From Blasia pusilla (Eukaryota > Marchantiophyta > Marchantiopsida > Blasiales): a stretch of DNA of 64,000 nt. Shown in pieces: positions 33,385-43,499 of this stretch. The stretch lies in assembly GCA_050084515.1 (NCBI GenBank), contig CM114272.1, positions 62,062,001-62,126,000 on the forward strand. The letters are read 5' to 3'. How positions within the stretch are numbered: position 1 is the first letter of the stretch; every line of letters starts with the position of its first letter. The notes beneath the pieces were generated by a model. It was not told the origin of the DNA, ran no database searches, and saw only the letters and a program-made list of their open reading frames with translations. The translations under genes and the position numbers were made by a program.

Positions 33385-34285
33385 TTTTGTTGCTATAAGG
33401 CTCATGTTCTCATATCTGCCTTCTTCTTGAAACAAAAATTTGCATAGTGATCCTTTATCCCACAGTAATTGCAAGATCCAAGGACCATCTGCTGCTGACC
33501 TCCACCCCAACGGTTTCCACCATCACCACCTTATGATTGTGTGTGGTACAAGTTCATAGTTGATTGAGTGACATTATATTGAGTGTCTCTTCCTCCATAT
33601 GGTTGATATCCACCACGACCGCGGAAGTTTCTACCACGACCCCTTCCTATGTTTGATCCATAACCTGCAAATAGTGCACTCTCTTGCAGACTAGACAAGC
33701 TACCGTTGCCTACTAGGCGCATCTCTTCACTGATTAACAGAGGGACTAACTCTTGAAAGGTTGGATACTTCTCTCTTACAGAGATAGAGGTCTCAAAGGA
33801 CTTGAAATCCTTTGGAATGCCTTGAAGAGTGAGCGAAATCCGATCATCATCTTCTATTGTCACTCCAATGCTATTCAATTGATCAACAATATGTCTGATA
33901 CTCAAGATATAATCATTGATGCTCTGCGATCCTTTCCTCACTTCGTTCAATTTTTGTTTCAATTGAAGGTTTTTGGCCTTTGTAGATGTTTGGAATAACT
34001 TTTCTAATGCATCCAAGGTTTCCTTCAGAGTATCAACATCTTGAATGTGACCTATCATTGGCGAACTGATCGTTATTGAAATGTAGTGGATTACTTACCT
34101 TGCGCGTTTGTTCCAGGCGTGAACATTAAAGTCTGTTGAGTCACCTTCTGGCTTGGTCTCATCACATGTCACAAGCTCCCATAGTTTTTGACCCATGAGA
34201 AATTATTTCATTCGAAACTTCGAGACATTGTAATTTTGCTTATCTGGCTTCTCGCTTGTGATTGCTGCTGAGGAATACTCCATGA
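33385..34285 (-). pseudogene. Copia gag relic with intact zinc knuckle
   Basis: Reading on the minus strand from an ATG near 34285, a single frame runs EKPDKQNYNVSKFRMK, a stop, GQKLWELVTCDETKP, another stop near 34095, then the open segment 34058-33531. That segment contains LDALEKLFQTSTKAKNLQL, SINDYILSIRHIVDQL and a GRG-rich tail. After the stop, CNYCGIKDHYANFC near 33440 is a perfect CX2CX4HX4C knuckle. This is the UBN2-type gag of plant Copia elements. Protease, integrase and RT are missing, so the element is truncated. Confidence 0.85.
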
Positions 34286-34754
34286 TGAACGATTTCACTC
34301 ACAAAAAATGCAATTTCAGGCTTTCTACTGCTCCAATTGAAGCATAGACTACTCCTACACAGAAATTTGCCAAACCTAATCAACTGTATGAAAGAACTAG
34401 TTGAAATTGGCCTATAGAGAGCAAACTGCACAACTTTACTTCACTAATTGTACTTTCCTACACTGAAAGTGCTACTGCAGGGTCTCAAAATGTCAAAATC
34501 AAGCAATTTTTGGTACGTTGGAAAGCTCTCGACAAGCTCTACAAGATGGCTAGAACCAGCCTTTGGAATTGTTCCAGCCGCTGTGGACCCAGATGGCTAA
34601 ATCGACCGAGATAGCCTTAAAAAATGCCTCCAAAGTTCTATCACCGTCAAAGCTCCACATGAAATTTGCACGTACTGAGCTCTGAATAAAACTTCCTTCT
34701 CTTGCCTCTCTTCTTCCCTCAAACACCAAGAATTTCAAATGATTTTCTCCTATC

Positions 34755-34766
34755 GCTCTGATACCA
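34755..34766 (-). other. Copia primer-binding site
   Basis: The minus strand reads TGGTATCAGAGC, the standard plant retrotransposon site complementary to the 3' end of initiator tRNA-Met. It lies two bases inside the LTR end and upstream of gag, as expected. Confidence 0.9.
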
Positions 34767-34768
34767 TA

Positions 34769-35076
34769 TGGAAAACTGATAAACAAGCATAATTGGTGGA
34801 AAACGGCTCTCACACACACACACACCACCATAGAGAACGAAATTTGCAATGAAAGAATGAGTGGAGGCTGATCCCCTTCTCAATTATATAGGGTATGTAT
34901 AAGCAATCATAAACCTAACCTTAACCATAGTCTCGAGCTAGATTAACTGTGATTAACTAACCATAGTTAAGATAATCACGCTTAACTGACTAACCAAGAT
35001 TAGCTTCCCTACTTCGTGTGAGTATGAAATATAGGAGTTTAGGTGTCTCATGAGCTTAATTGTCACTCAATCTTCA
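34769..35076 (-). mobile_element. Copia 5' LTR
   Basis: Its boundaries are TG (34769) and CA (35075-35076) in a TG...CA arrangement. The left end is set by the adjacent primer-binding site, giving a length of about 308 bp. It contains a CACACACACACA tract. The segment CTAACCAAGATTAGCTTCCC is shared with the relic at 21150-21180. The right end is less certain. Confidence 0.7.
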
Positions 35077-35543
35077 ATAATTCCCGGGGTCCCCCTATCT
35101 TTGGGGAAGAGCATCGGCTCCATGTACATTGGGTTTTGGCCCACATCTCCGCTTTTACTTAAGCGTTTGCCAAAAGCTTTGGTGCGTTGGAACCGCCTTT
35201 GCATAAGATTTTCAACGCTTGCTTATTTGTCCCAAACTCTTTTTGAAACTTAAAGTTATGGTCAAAAGTATAGTCGGAAACTCCAAATGCTAGTCGCATC
35301 CCAAGTCTGGTTCCCACCCCTTGGCCACGTCTCCTTCAGAGACTCGACTTCTCTTAAGTCTGCGTTCCGCATTTGGTTGTGGTTTCCTTATTCGTGACCA
35401 TAAACGCATGAAACACTTGAAACACTCGCCACACTTGCGTCTCGCCCTTGGTTTCACTAACTCCAAAGCGCAAACCATCCTGGCGTGAGCCCGCTAGAGT
35501 TCGGATGTTCCGCTTGGCGCTCTTTTAATTATGAGGGTCGCGA
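35077..35543 (-). repeat. Interspersed GC-rich repeat, minus copy
   Basis: This is the inverted relative of 10051-10560. It is wedged between the Copia LTR and the Helitron helicase relic. Its start on the minus strand is CGCGACCCTCATAATTAAAA. Confidence 0.6.
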
Positions 35544-35552
35544 AAATGCTGA

Positions 35553-36030
35553 TTATGTGGGGCAAACCACCTATGGCTCATTGTTATACCTTTGAGGCCG
35601 TGAATCAAACTTTACAAGATATTATGGGAGTTGTTGATGTTGATGCACAAAAATTACCATTCAATGGAAAACTTATGGTATTTGGTGGTGATTCTCGTTA
35701 AATATTGCCGGTTGTTCCTTATGAGGATCGGTCGCAAATCATCTAAGTCACCATAAAGAGGTCATCTCTTTGGTCTAATGTATAGGTCATAAAGTTGAAG
35801 ACAAACATGCAAGTTCAAAGGTGGGAAGGTCATTTGCGTGATGAACAACAAAATTTTGCTGATTGGTTATAGGAAGTGGGAGAGGGTTGTGTCCCTTTGC
35901 ACCCTCATTTGGGAGAAGATTTTATATGATTACCATTTGAAAATATTACTAAAAGTAACAAGATATGTAATCTTATTGATTTGATCTATGGTAATTTTCC
36001 TAGCTACAATTATCCTATTTTGATACGACT
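35553..36030 (+). pseudogene. Helitron PIF1-type helicase relic
   Basis: One plus-strand frame, interrupted by five stops, reads PPMAHCYTFEAVNQTLQDIM, then GKLMVFGGDSR, stop, ILPVVP, then KRSSLWSNV, stop, VIKLKTNM, then DEQQNFADWL and LPFENITKSNKICNLIDLIY. This follows the Helitron RepHel helicase order: the Walker B region (WDEAPM mutated to WGKPPM), the GGDFRQ-ILPVV block and the LxxNMR block. Stops replace residues where a single C-to-T change fits, such as the Q of FRQ. Walker A is absent from the visible fragment. Confidence 0.8.
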
Positions 36031-38160
36031 ATTTTGATTATAAGAAATGAAGAAATTTATATTTATCATATTCATAAAGAGAGGTTTATGGAGAGGGAGT
36101 CTTTTTTTTACTTCTATCTTTCATGTTTTTGGGAAGTTGAGATGTTGATATGCGTATCCCGTGGATTGAAGGTTTTCCGTGCAGGTTTTTCTTAGTTGGT
36201 CGGTCTGGTAGGACACGACAGGTTTATGGTAATTTGCAGCTTGATTGCTCATCTTGAACACTAGCAGTTTTTAGCCCGTGCGATTTACTGGGTGCCTCGG
36301 GGTGAGATGATTGGGAATGAAAAAACTTGCATATGGAGGATGATAATGTGAAATTATAGGACACACGATGAAGAAAGTTTAATTTAGAAAAAGATGACAA
36401 AAGATAAGACAGATCAATTTTTTCTATAATACATCTAACTTGGCTCAAGACAAATATTCATATATTTTCCTTTATGAATTTTGAAAAAACAATTTATCCT
36501 TTTTCCAATCCCCGTCTTTCAATAAATAATATGATATCTCTTATTTTAATGATTTTTTTCCCTAAAGAGGGACTAAATCCCCTGCCCTAACTTGAAAGCT
36601 AAAAAAAAATAGAACTAATATGTCTTACTGTATTTTGAAGAATAATTCTTCTCCCATTAGTTTCCTATTATCTGTTTCATTTTCTCCCAAAAGAAAATTT
36701 AATTTCCCCTCAAAACTAAACTTTAAATTTTGTTTGCATGAACCTTGAAAAAATAGTTTTAAATTTTCAAATATAAAAAAATATAAAAAAACAAAGAGAT
36801 CCTAGAAAATTTCACCGTGGAAGATGTTTGAATTTTAGTTAATTATAATTAATTAATAGATATTAAAAACTTATCCATTATTTTTTCTGCTAAGTAAAGG
36901 TTAACTTTTAAAAAAATGACGAATTCATGGAAATTTTTGATAGGGGTCCTCAATTTTTCTCAATTAATAAAAAAAATTCACTCGTCGTGATCCAAAGTTT
37001 GTCTCAAAATATTATTAAAAAATACCTCAAAATTAAATCTTGAAAAAATATTAAATGACATATTTCTAAAGTAATGTGTAATTTACCCTCCAAAATTAAC
37101 TTGAAACTAAAAGTTTTAAATTTTATTCCTAAGTATTCAAATAATAATTTTAGTTTCTAAAATGAAAAATAAATTGATAATGAAAAAGAGGTAAAATTTT
37201 TAAGGTTTGATTCTTTTATTTAAATTTATCTTCAGAAAAAATTTCATAATTATTTTAAAACCTCTTTTCTAATCAATTCTTAACTTAGTATAGGGAAAAT
37301 TAAACAATAATTACGGCCCTTACAAGTAAGTGTCATTTTTTTTCTTGGAAGGGCAAGCTATTCAACACATCACTTTTAGCTCTATGCACTATGAGATGAT
37401 AATTGTATATGGGAATGCATTATTTACTCCGTGAAAAATAAATGTGATCTTAGTAGATTCGTTTGACCTTAACTAAAGTTCGTGTGATCTAGTTAGTGAC
37501 ACATGTGACCTTGACCAAGGTTCGTGTCATCTAATTTGTGAGATATGACCTTAACCAACATTTGTCTGACCTAATTGGTGACACATTAGACTTAATTGAC
37601 GATCCTACTCTCACTCTTTCCAACAAACTTTTTAGATCTGTGCTTCATTATTACAAATTTTCTAACTTCTCGTGTGTCTATCCGTATGGTGTTACCAAAA
37701 TTGTATGACTTCATTTAATACCAATTTTCTAAACTCGTTTGTGCCGAGATCCTTCTGGGGAGTTTTTTCAGTGGAACTACGTAATCCGGATCGGTAAAAT
37801 CGGATTTCCTACTCCGTACTCATGCCTAGTTTCGATTTTAATAACCAGTAACTCCGGATCTCCTGTGTGAAGTTCGAATACGAACTTTCTAATATGAACC
37901 ATATTTGCAGGCATCGTAGGCACGAGCGTCCTCTTCGGCGCCTTGTATTGCTCCCTTCCCGGGTTTACATGAACTCCACTTTCATCCACAGTTAAAAAGC
38001 ATACTAATTAGTTTCTAACGTAGACTAGTTAATGTGCACAAGTTGGTCCATGCAAGTTACTCCTAAATCCTTGCATCCCACCGGTTTACATACCTCTACA
38101 AATACCTGTCGTTTTTTTCATTTAGACTATCCAAGTGTTTAGTAATATTATTCCCCACCC
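36030..38160. other. AT-rich DNA, no gene seen
   Basis: Long A/T runs and no conserved frames. It contains a short tandem repeat at 37465-37588. Confidence 0.4.
37465..37588. repeat. Tandem repeat, three units of about 41 bp
   Basis: Units begin at 37465, 37507 and 37547 with GACCTTAACTAAAGTTCGTG, GACCTTGACCAAGGTTCGTG and GACCTTAACCAACATTTGTC. Each ends in a GTGA-CACAT-like segment. Confidence 0.75.
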
Positions 38161-38970
38161 TTCTTGTGGGTCGCACACTGGTTTTCACACGTGGCTTTCA
38201 CTCGGAGCCTCTTAGCAAGGGTATGATGATTGATGATGGTAGGAGTTCTCGCTTTTGCTTTGAGCAAGCTTCTGACAGAACTGGTGTTCCGTGTCAAGGT
38301 CGCAAGTTCCTAGAGACCAAAAACTGGACTTGGTTGGATAATGTCGAGGACGAAGCGGGAGCAGAAACTAGCTGAACCGGACATGGGCCGTTTGGAATAC
38401 GTAGTGCCGGGGAAAAAGCTGCCGTAAGCGTCAAAGTAAGGGTTAATTTCTCGATAAGAAGAATAGGGGAACGAAAAGAAATTGCGAGTAACAAGGAGGT
38501 GTCGGCTAAATCCGGGAGTAGGTGGGGAGGCTGGAAGGTTTTGGGTGGGTGTAGGGCCGGATAGGCCCCATGAAGCCCAATATGGGCTATTGGAGTACGA
38601 GAGGGGACGTGGGGCGGATTACGCGGCCTTGCGGATCTAGGGGGTGGTTTAGGGAGGGTTAAGGACACATGCTGAAGCTTCAGGTTTAGGGTAGTCTCCA
38701 TCAGCCAGCGAGGGAGCCTCACTTTGTACCTCAATCACTCTCCGAGTCTCGTTGTTCTCGACTCAAGATTCTTCATGCCCAAATCTCAGAGTCTCAGTTC
38801 TTCATTCAGGCTACTTCGTGCCCGAGATCCCTCTTGTTTGGAGTCTCAGTTATTGGCTTATTCGTGTCCAGATTTCTCTCATTTGAACTCTAGAGTGTTA
38901 GTTCTTGGCTCACGCTTCTTTGTGATTGAACTCCTGAGTCTCAATTCTTGGCTCATGCTTCTTCGAAGTT
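38160..38970. other. GC-richer stretch with short frames, not recognised
   Basis: Short frames exist on both strands (plus 38166-38375, minus 38294-38734), none with a known motif. The minus frame is P-rich because the plus strand is G-rich, so it is probably a shadow. Confidence 0.25.
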
Positions 38971-38974
38971 TGGT

Positions 38975-39490
38975 TTGTGTCTCACGCTTCCTTCTCTCGT
39001 ACTCTCTTTGATCCATTGCTCTCCCCTCCTCTCGCACTCTCTCAGACTCCGAGTCTCTTTGATACATGACAAAGCTTTGGGAGCTCTATGTCATCTCTCT
39101 CGGGGTATGCGTAGCCAATGTGGCAGCTAACCTTGTTATTCTCTCTCATGTTATAATTTTGGGAGTGGTTGCCTCTCTTCATATTCATGATGTTGCAGAG
39201 CAATGGAAGAAGCTAAGGTTCTACCCAAGTTCGTGTCTCAGGCTTCCTTCTCTCGTATTTTCCGACTCTCAGCTCTCCCCTTCTCTCGTACTCTCCGAGA
39301 CTCCGAGTCTCCGAGTCTCTTTGATACGTTACAAAGCTTTGGGATCTCTCTGTCATCTCTCTCAAGGCGTATGCGGGGCCAATGTGGTACCTAACCTTAT
39401 CATACTCTCTCTTGTTGCACTTTCGTGGGACCGGGTTTCCTTTCTTCGTGTTCATGATGTTGCGGAGGAATGGAAGAAGCCAAATTCTTG
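38975..39490 (+). repeat. Tandem duplication of about 255 bp, open across both units
   Basis: The block from GTGTCTCACGCTTCCTTCTC through GATACATGACAAAGCTTTGG to CATGATGTTGCAGAG and TGGAAGAAGC recurs once, about 255 bp later. A single frame (39066-39491) spans both units and repeats a CHLSxGVCxANVxxNL-type segment and HDVAEEWKK. It lies upstream of the hAT gene and could be its leader. No known domain. Confidence 0.6.
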
Positions 39491-41861
39491 ACTCTCTCTT
39501 GCTGCGAATCGGTGGTTTTCTATCTTTTTTGTGTCGTAGATAGAAGGCTTGAGTTGTAAGTTTCAAATCTTTGAAGTTGCAAGTAGGAAAACTTGTTAGT
39601 CTTTCAAGTTTGACTAGTAGACGGATCTTGCCCTCCCTTGCATGCTCACTCCTTAGTTCTCCCTTGCAAGCTCGATGGTATTGTTGTTGATACGTCGTTG
39701 TGAGAACTTAATTACCCTTACCCTTTTGCCTTTCAGTTTTGTTGCGTTTAATCTCCTCTCAACCTCCACTCCCTTTTATTGAGTTGCATTATCATTTTTT
39801 CTCAATGTTAGTCGATAAGCTAGCATGATTTTTAGAGTCTACGATCTTTCAGATTTAGCCTTTGCTTGATTTTTTCATTAAAAAGTGACCCAAGAGAGAC
39901 ATGTGAGTGGCCAACAGTCCCTTGATTGTTGCCTTGTAAACTCTTGGCTTGACTCTTGTAGCCTTTTTGAACTTGAAGAGGTTGTGAACTTGTAAGGACA
40001 TTGTAAAGACCTAATTTACCAATTTAGTGTCTCCAATGGAGAGTAATTCTAGTAAGGTAAAGAAGTCACTTACAGAATTTGGGTTTAATAGAAGATTGGA
40101 ATGGGTTAACGAGCTTGTAGAGGATGTAGAAGATTCCAAACATGATGACATGGATTCAATCGAACATCTTCAATCTAAGATTGAAGAAAATAGAAAGGTT
40201 TGGAGGGATGCATGGTATTCCGCCTTTGAATGGATAGAATTTGAGCCCCATACCGGACGAGTATTTTGTAAGATATGTAGAGATAATAAGGGAAGATCAG
40301 CTTTCGCCACTTATGGAGCCATGAATATGAAAGTCTCAGCTTTCATAGATCATGGGAAATCTAAGGAACATGCCCGATTAGCCTAGGCTTACCACTGTGG
40401 GAAGGAAAGACTTGGAAAAGCCATAGCCACATCCAATAGGGCATGTGATGAAGCCCTCTTTACCCTCCTTAGAGCTGCATTCTTTGTTGCTAAGCATAAT
40501 ACAACATTCTTATGTTTTGCAAGTCTTTGTGAGCTATTCAAGGCTCTCTCTACTACCATAACTAAGACCATGTATCAAGACGACAAAGCTTGTGCGCGCA
40601 TCGATGATATCGTGTATAAGTCAGGTTGTGTAGAAAAGAGTCTTAAACAGAGTAAGACTTAGCCCATTCTATGGTTGATGAGAGTAGTGATATCTCTGTA
40701 ATAGGTCTTGTTATAGCTTTTGCTACTTACATAGATGAGGGTCAGGTAGTCACATCCTTTCTTGAATTGATTCAGGTTGAGAAAAAGGATGCAGAATCCA
40801 TTTCAAATTGTATCCTATCTTTCTTGAGGGAATTGGACCTGGATGTTGATCGGTTAGTAGGATTTGGCTTTGATGGAACCAGTACGATGATTGGGTCATG
40901 AAGTGGGGTTTCTGCTAGATTGATGAGGGATGTCAGTCCTTTTTTGGCTAGTGTACGTTATGTGGCACATAGGACTAATGTAGTTGCCCTTGCTGTAGCT
41001 AAAAGTCCTATATGTAAGGAAATGACTAATGAGGTGGACCATGTTTTGAATTTAGTTGCTCTTTACTTTAAGAGGAGCTCTAAATGAAAATGTACATTGA
41101 GGTTGATTCAGGTAGAGTTGCATGATTATTAGAAGTGTATGAAACGTTATCATAAAATTATGTGGCTTACTAGGTGGCAAGCAATAACAACATTATGTGA
41201 TAGTTTGGAGTCTGTCTTAGTCTACTTCCAAGGGATTGATCCCAAGGATGATGATGGTGTGGCGGATTCTTTATTTCAAAAGTTGAGATAATTTAAAATG
41301 ATTTATTGTCTTTACTTTATGGCTGACATTCTTCATTCTTTGGCCACACTCAGCAAAACATTTCACATGAAATTTGTAGATGTTACTACTGAGGCTTCCA
41401 TTGTTAGCATTGAGATTGCACATGTCCAAATGAATTACATTCATCAGAGTGTAGACATGAATGCCCAACTAGTATCCAACTGTAGTGGATTCCATTTGAT
41501 TCCAAATTATGGGCCAACAAATGGGTATTTGAAGTGTCTACAGTGTGGAATTAGAGGGTGTTTCTTCCATTCCATCCAAATGGAAAGGGATAGATCATGT
41601 TAGGATCTGGAGGATGCAATTTTCTTCTCGAGGAACTTTGTTGAGGCAATATGTGTAGCATTACGAGAGAGATTTGAGGACAACGGTTTGGTCGGAGCAA
41701 TGAAGATCCTCAATCCCCTTCATATGCCATCCCGTATGGGTGGTTTGAAAGACTGGGATGTGAAAGAGATGGAAACCTTGGCTACTTTTTATGGAGAAGA
41801 AAAGCCTTCACATGGAAGGTTTAAGAAGCCGTTGTTAGATGGTGCAACCATCAACAATGAG

Positions 41862-42560
41862 TTCTTTGTCGTGTGCATACACATTGCTACACAACATTCA
41901 TCGCTGTCACCGAACATACACACAAACACGCACAATCTCATGCTAACTCATGGCATCCAAACAACGAGACAAGAAATACCAAAATATCTCCAACAAAATA
42001 TGATCCAATATCTCTCACAACACCATAGTTCTCACATGTCTCTCTCAATGTCAAACCAAACTCACTCTCTTAATGAGAGGCTTGGGTTACACACACAAGG
42101 CAAGCAAGACCATAGCTCCGCCGCCTCATACTAAGAGGTTCAACAAAGAGAGAATGAGCTCTCAAGCTGTCTCTCCTTGAGGTATACCCCTCCCCTCTCC
42201 CAAGCTCTCTCCATGGTAACCTATGCTTCCAATTCACATCCTTGGCTCTTGACCTGATATAGGAGGTCAAGGGACACTTACCATAAAGAGTAAGTCGATC
42301 ATATACTCAGAATGGTACTTACCTAAAATAGTAAGTTCCTCAATATGGCTCCAAATGAACCGAAACGAAGGGCAAACTTGAGAGAGCAGGTTTCTTGAAG
42401 AAACCTGCTCTCTCAAGTTTCCCGGGGCCTTAGTAGGTCATCCTCGACCTACTGAGTTTGTCCTCCACTATTCATGAGGGTGCTCTACTAGATCTCACCG
42501 ATCTATCCTAAAAGACGCGATATCTTGGTTTTCAAGATCCTGCCACTATACAATGGAAAG
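41862..42560 (+). mobile_element. LTR-like element inserted in the hAT gene
   Basis: About 700 bp matching 19940-20620 interrupt the hAT frame after NNEF and before the C-terminal domain. The element starts TGTCGTGTGCATACAC. No internal coding sequence is present, so it may be a solo LTR. The right end and target duplication could not be fixed. It contains the 47-bp palindrome at 42374-42420. Confidence 0.6.
42374..42420. repeat. Perfect palindrome, 23-bp arms, 1-nt centre
   Basis: The left arm 42374-42396 (AAACTTGAGAGAGCAGG...) and right arm 42398-42420 are exact reverse complements around a single G. The paralogous copies near 20500 and 17220 lack it. Confidence 0.95.
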
Positions 42561-43094
42561 ATAACTCCTTTAAGGACTTATGGCCCATGATTTACTGCAA
42601 TCCATCTTCGAATACAAGATGTACTAATTTGCTTATATTAGCTAACATAGCTAGAGTACAATGTGTAAGTACACCTACTTGTGAAAGAGATTTTAGTATT
42701 CAAAATATGATTAAAACAAGGCAAAGGAATGTCCTAGGTTCTAACCATTGGATGCCCTAGTGAGAGTTAACATGGAAAATCCTTAAGAGAGGAGTGAGTG
42801 TGATGATGTTTTAGTAGAAGCTATAGATGTGTGGAAGCGGTCCAAGGAGTTTAGGTACTTGTATGCTAACCCTGAGTTGTATCTATCTTGTTCTTTAGAT
42901 TTTATGATCATGCCATCCCACAATATATCATCAAATGATCCTGCCTCTTAGACTCTTCTTTGAATATTTGTTGCTCAAATTTTATATGTTATTCAATTTT
43001 CATTTTACAATTGCCAATTGTCTTTTTTCAGATTTTTATTAGCCTTTTATATAAAGGTTGTCACTTCCTGCCTTTCTATATTAGGTTGTTAGCA

Positions 43095-43142
43095 CCTCTA
43101 GCTCCAAAAGGTGGGGTTTTCAGGTTCAAATCCTGCTAGAGG
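43095..43142 (+). ncRNA. tRNA-derived stem with B-box-like motif (fragment)
   Basis: CCTCTAGC (43095-43102) pairs perfectly with GCTAGAGG (43135-43142). Inside lies CAGGTTCAAATCCTG, a T-arm with the B-box core GGTTCAAATCC. The D-arm and a full-length cloverleaf are missing, so this is a degraded tRNA or SINE head, not a working tRNA. Confidence 0.35.
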
Positions 43143-43499
43143 TTAAAACAAATTCTTTAATGTAAGGAATCAACTCATGCACAACCTGAAATGCAAAGAA
43201 TAACTCATGAGATCAAAACAAAACCAGAAAATAAATGGAGAACATCAATACAATTCAGAAAGAAACTGGCCGAAAAAAAACTAATAAAATGACCTAGGAA
43301 TTAGAAAAAAAAACTATGGAAAGGGGATGAACTTAAGTCCCATTAATTTGAAGGGTTTGGTGTTTGCGGTCTGCACAACCACAATGTGAAGGTTTCTAGG
43401 GTTACTCGTGTGATATTGGCTTTCCCGAAATTTGTGAGTTTGCGGTCGAGTCTGAAGCCTCCCGTCTTTGGTGACAATGATATTCGGATGGTGAATCGA

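Larger units (their letters stand above)
40036..42770 (+). pseudogene. hAT-family transposase relic
   Basis: The N-terminal frame (40036-40386) starts MESNSSKVKK and ends with a zinc finger of the TTF/BED kind: FCKIC and HGKSKEHARL give CX2C and HX4H. After a shift, the core reads MVDESSDISV, ELDLDVDRLVGFGFDGTSTM, LMRDVSPFLASVRYVAHRTN, IMWLTRWQAITTLC and NEVDHVLNL. These are the DES-D, GFGxDG and CxAHR-type positions of the RNase-H-like hAT core. Stops at 40380s, 40899, 41085 and others occur. The C-terminal dimerisation motif (STPTCERDFSIQNMIKTRQRN, near 42690) survives beyond an inserted LTR-like sequence. Confidence 0.8.
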
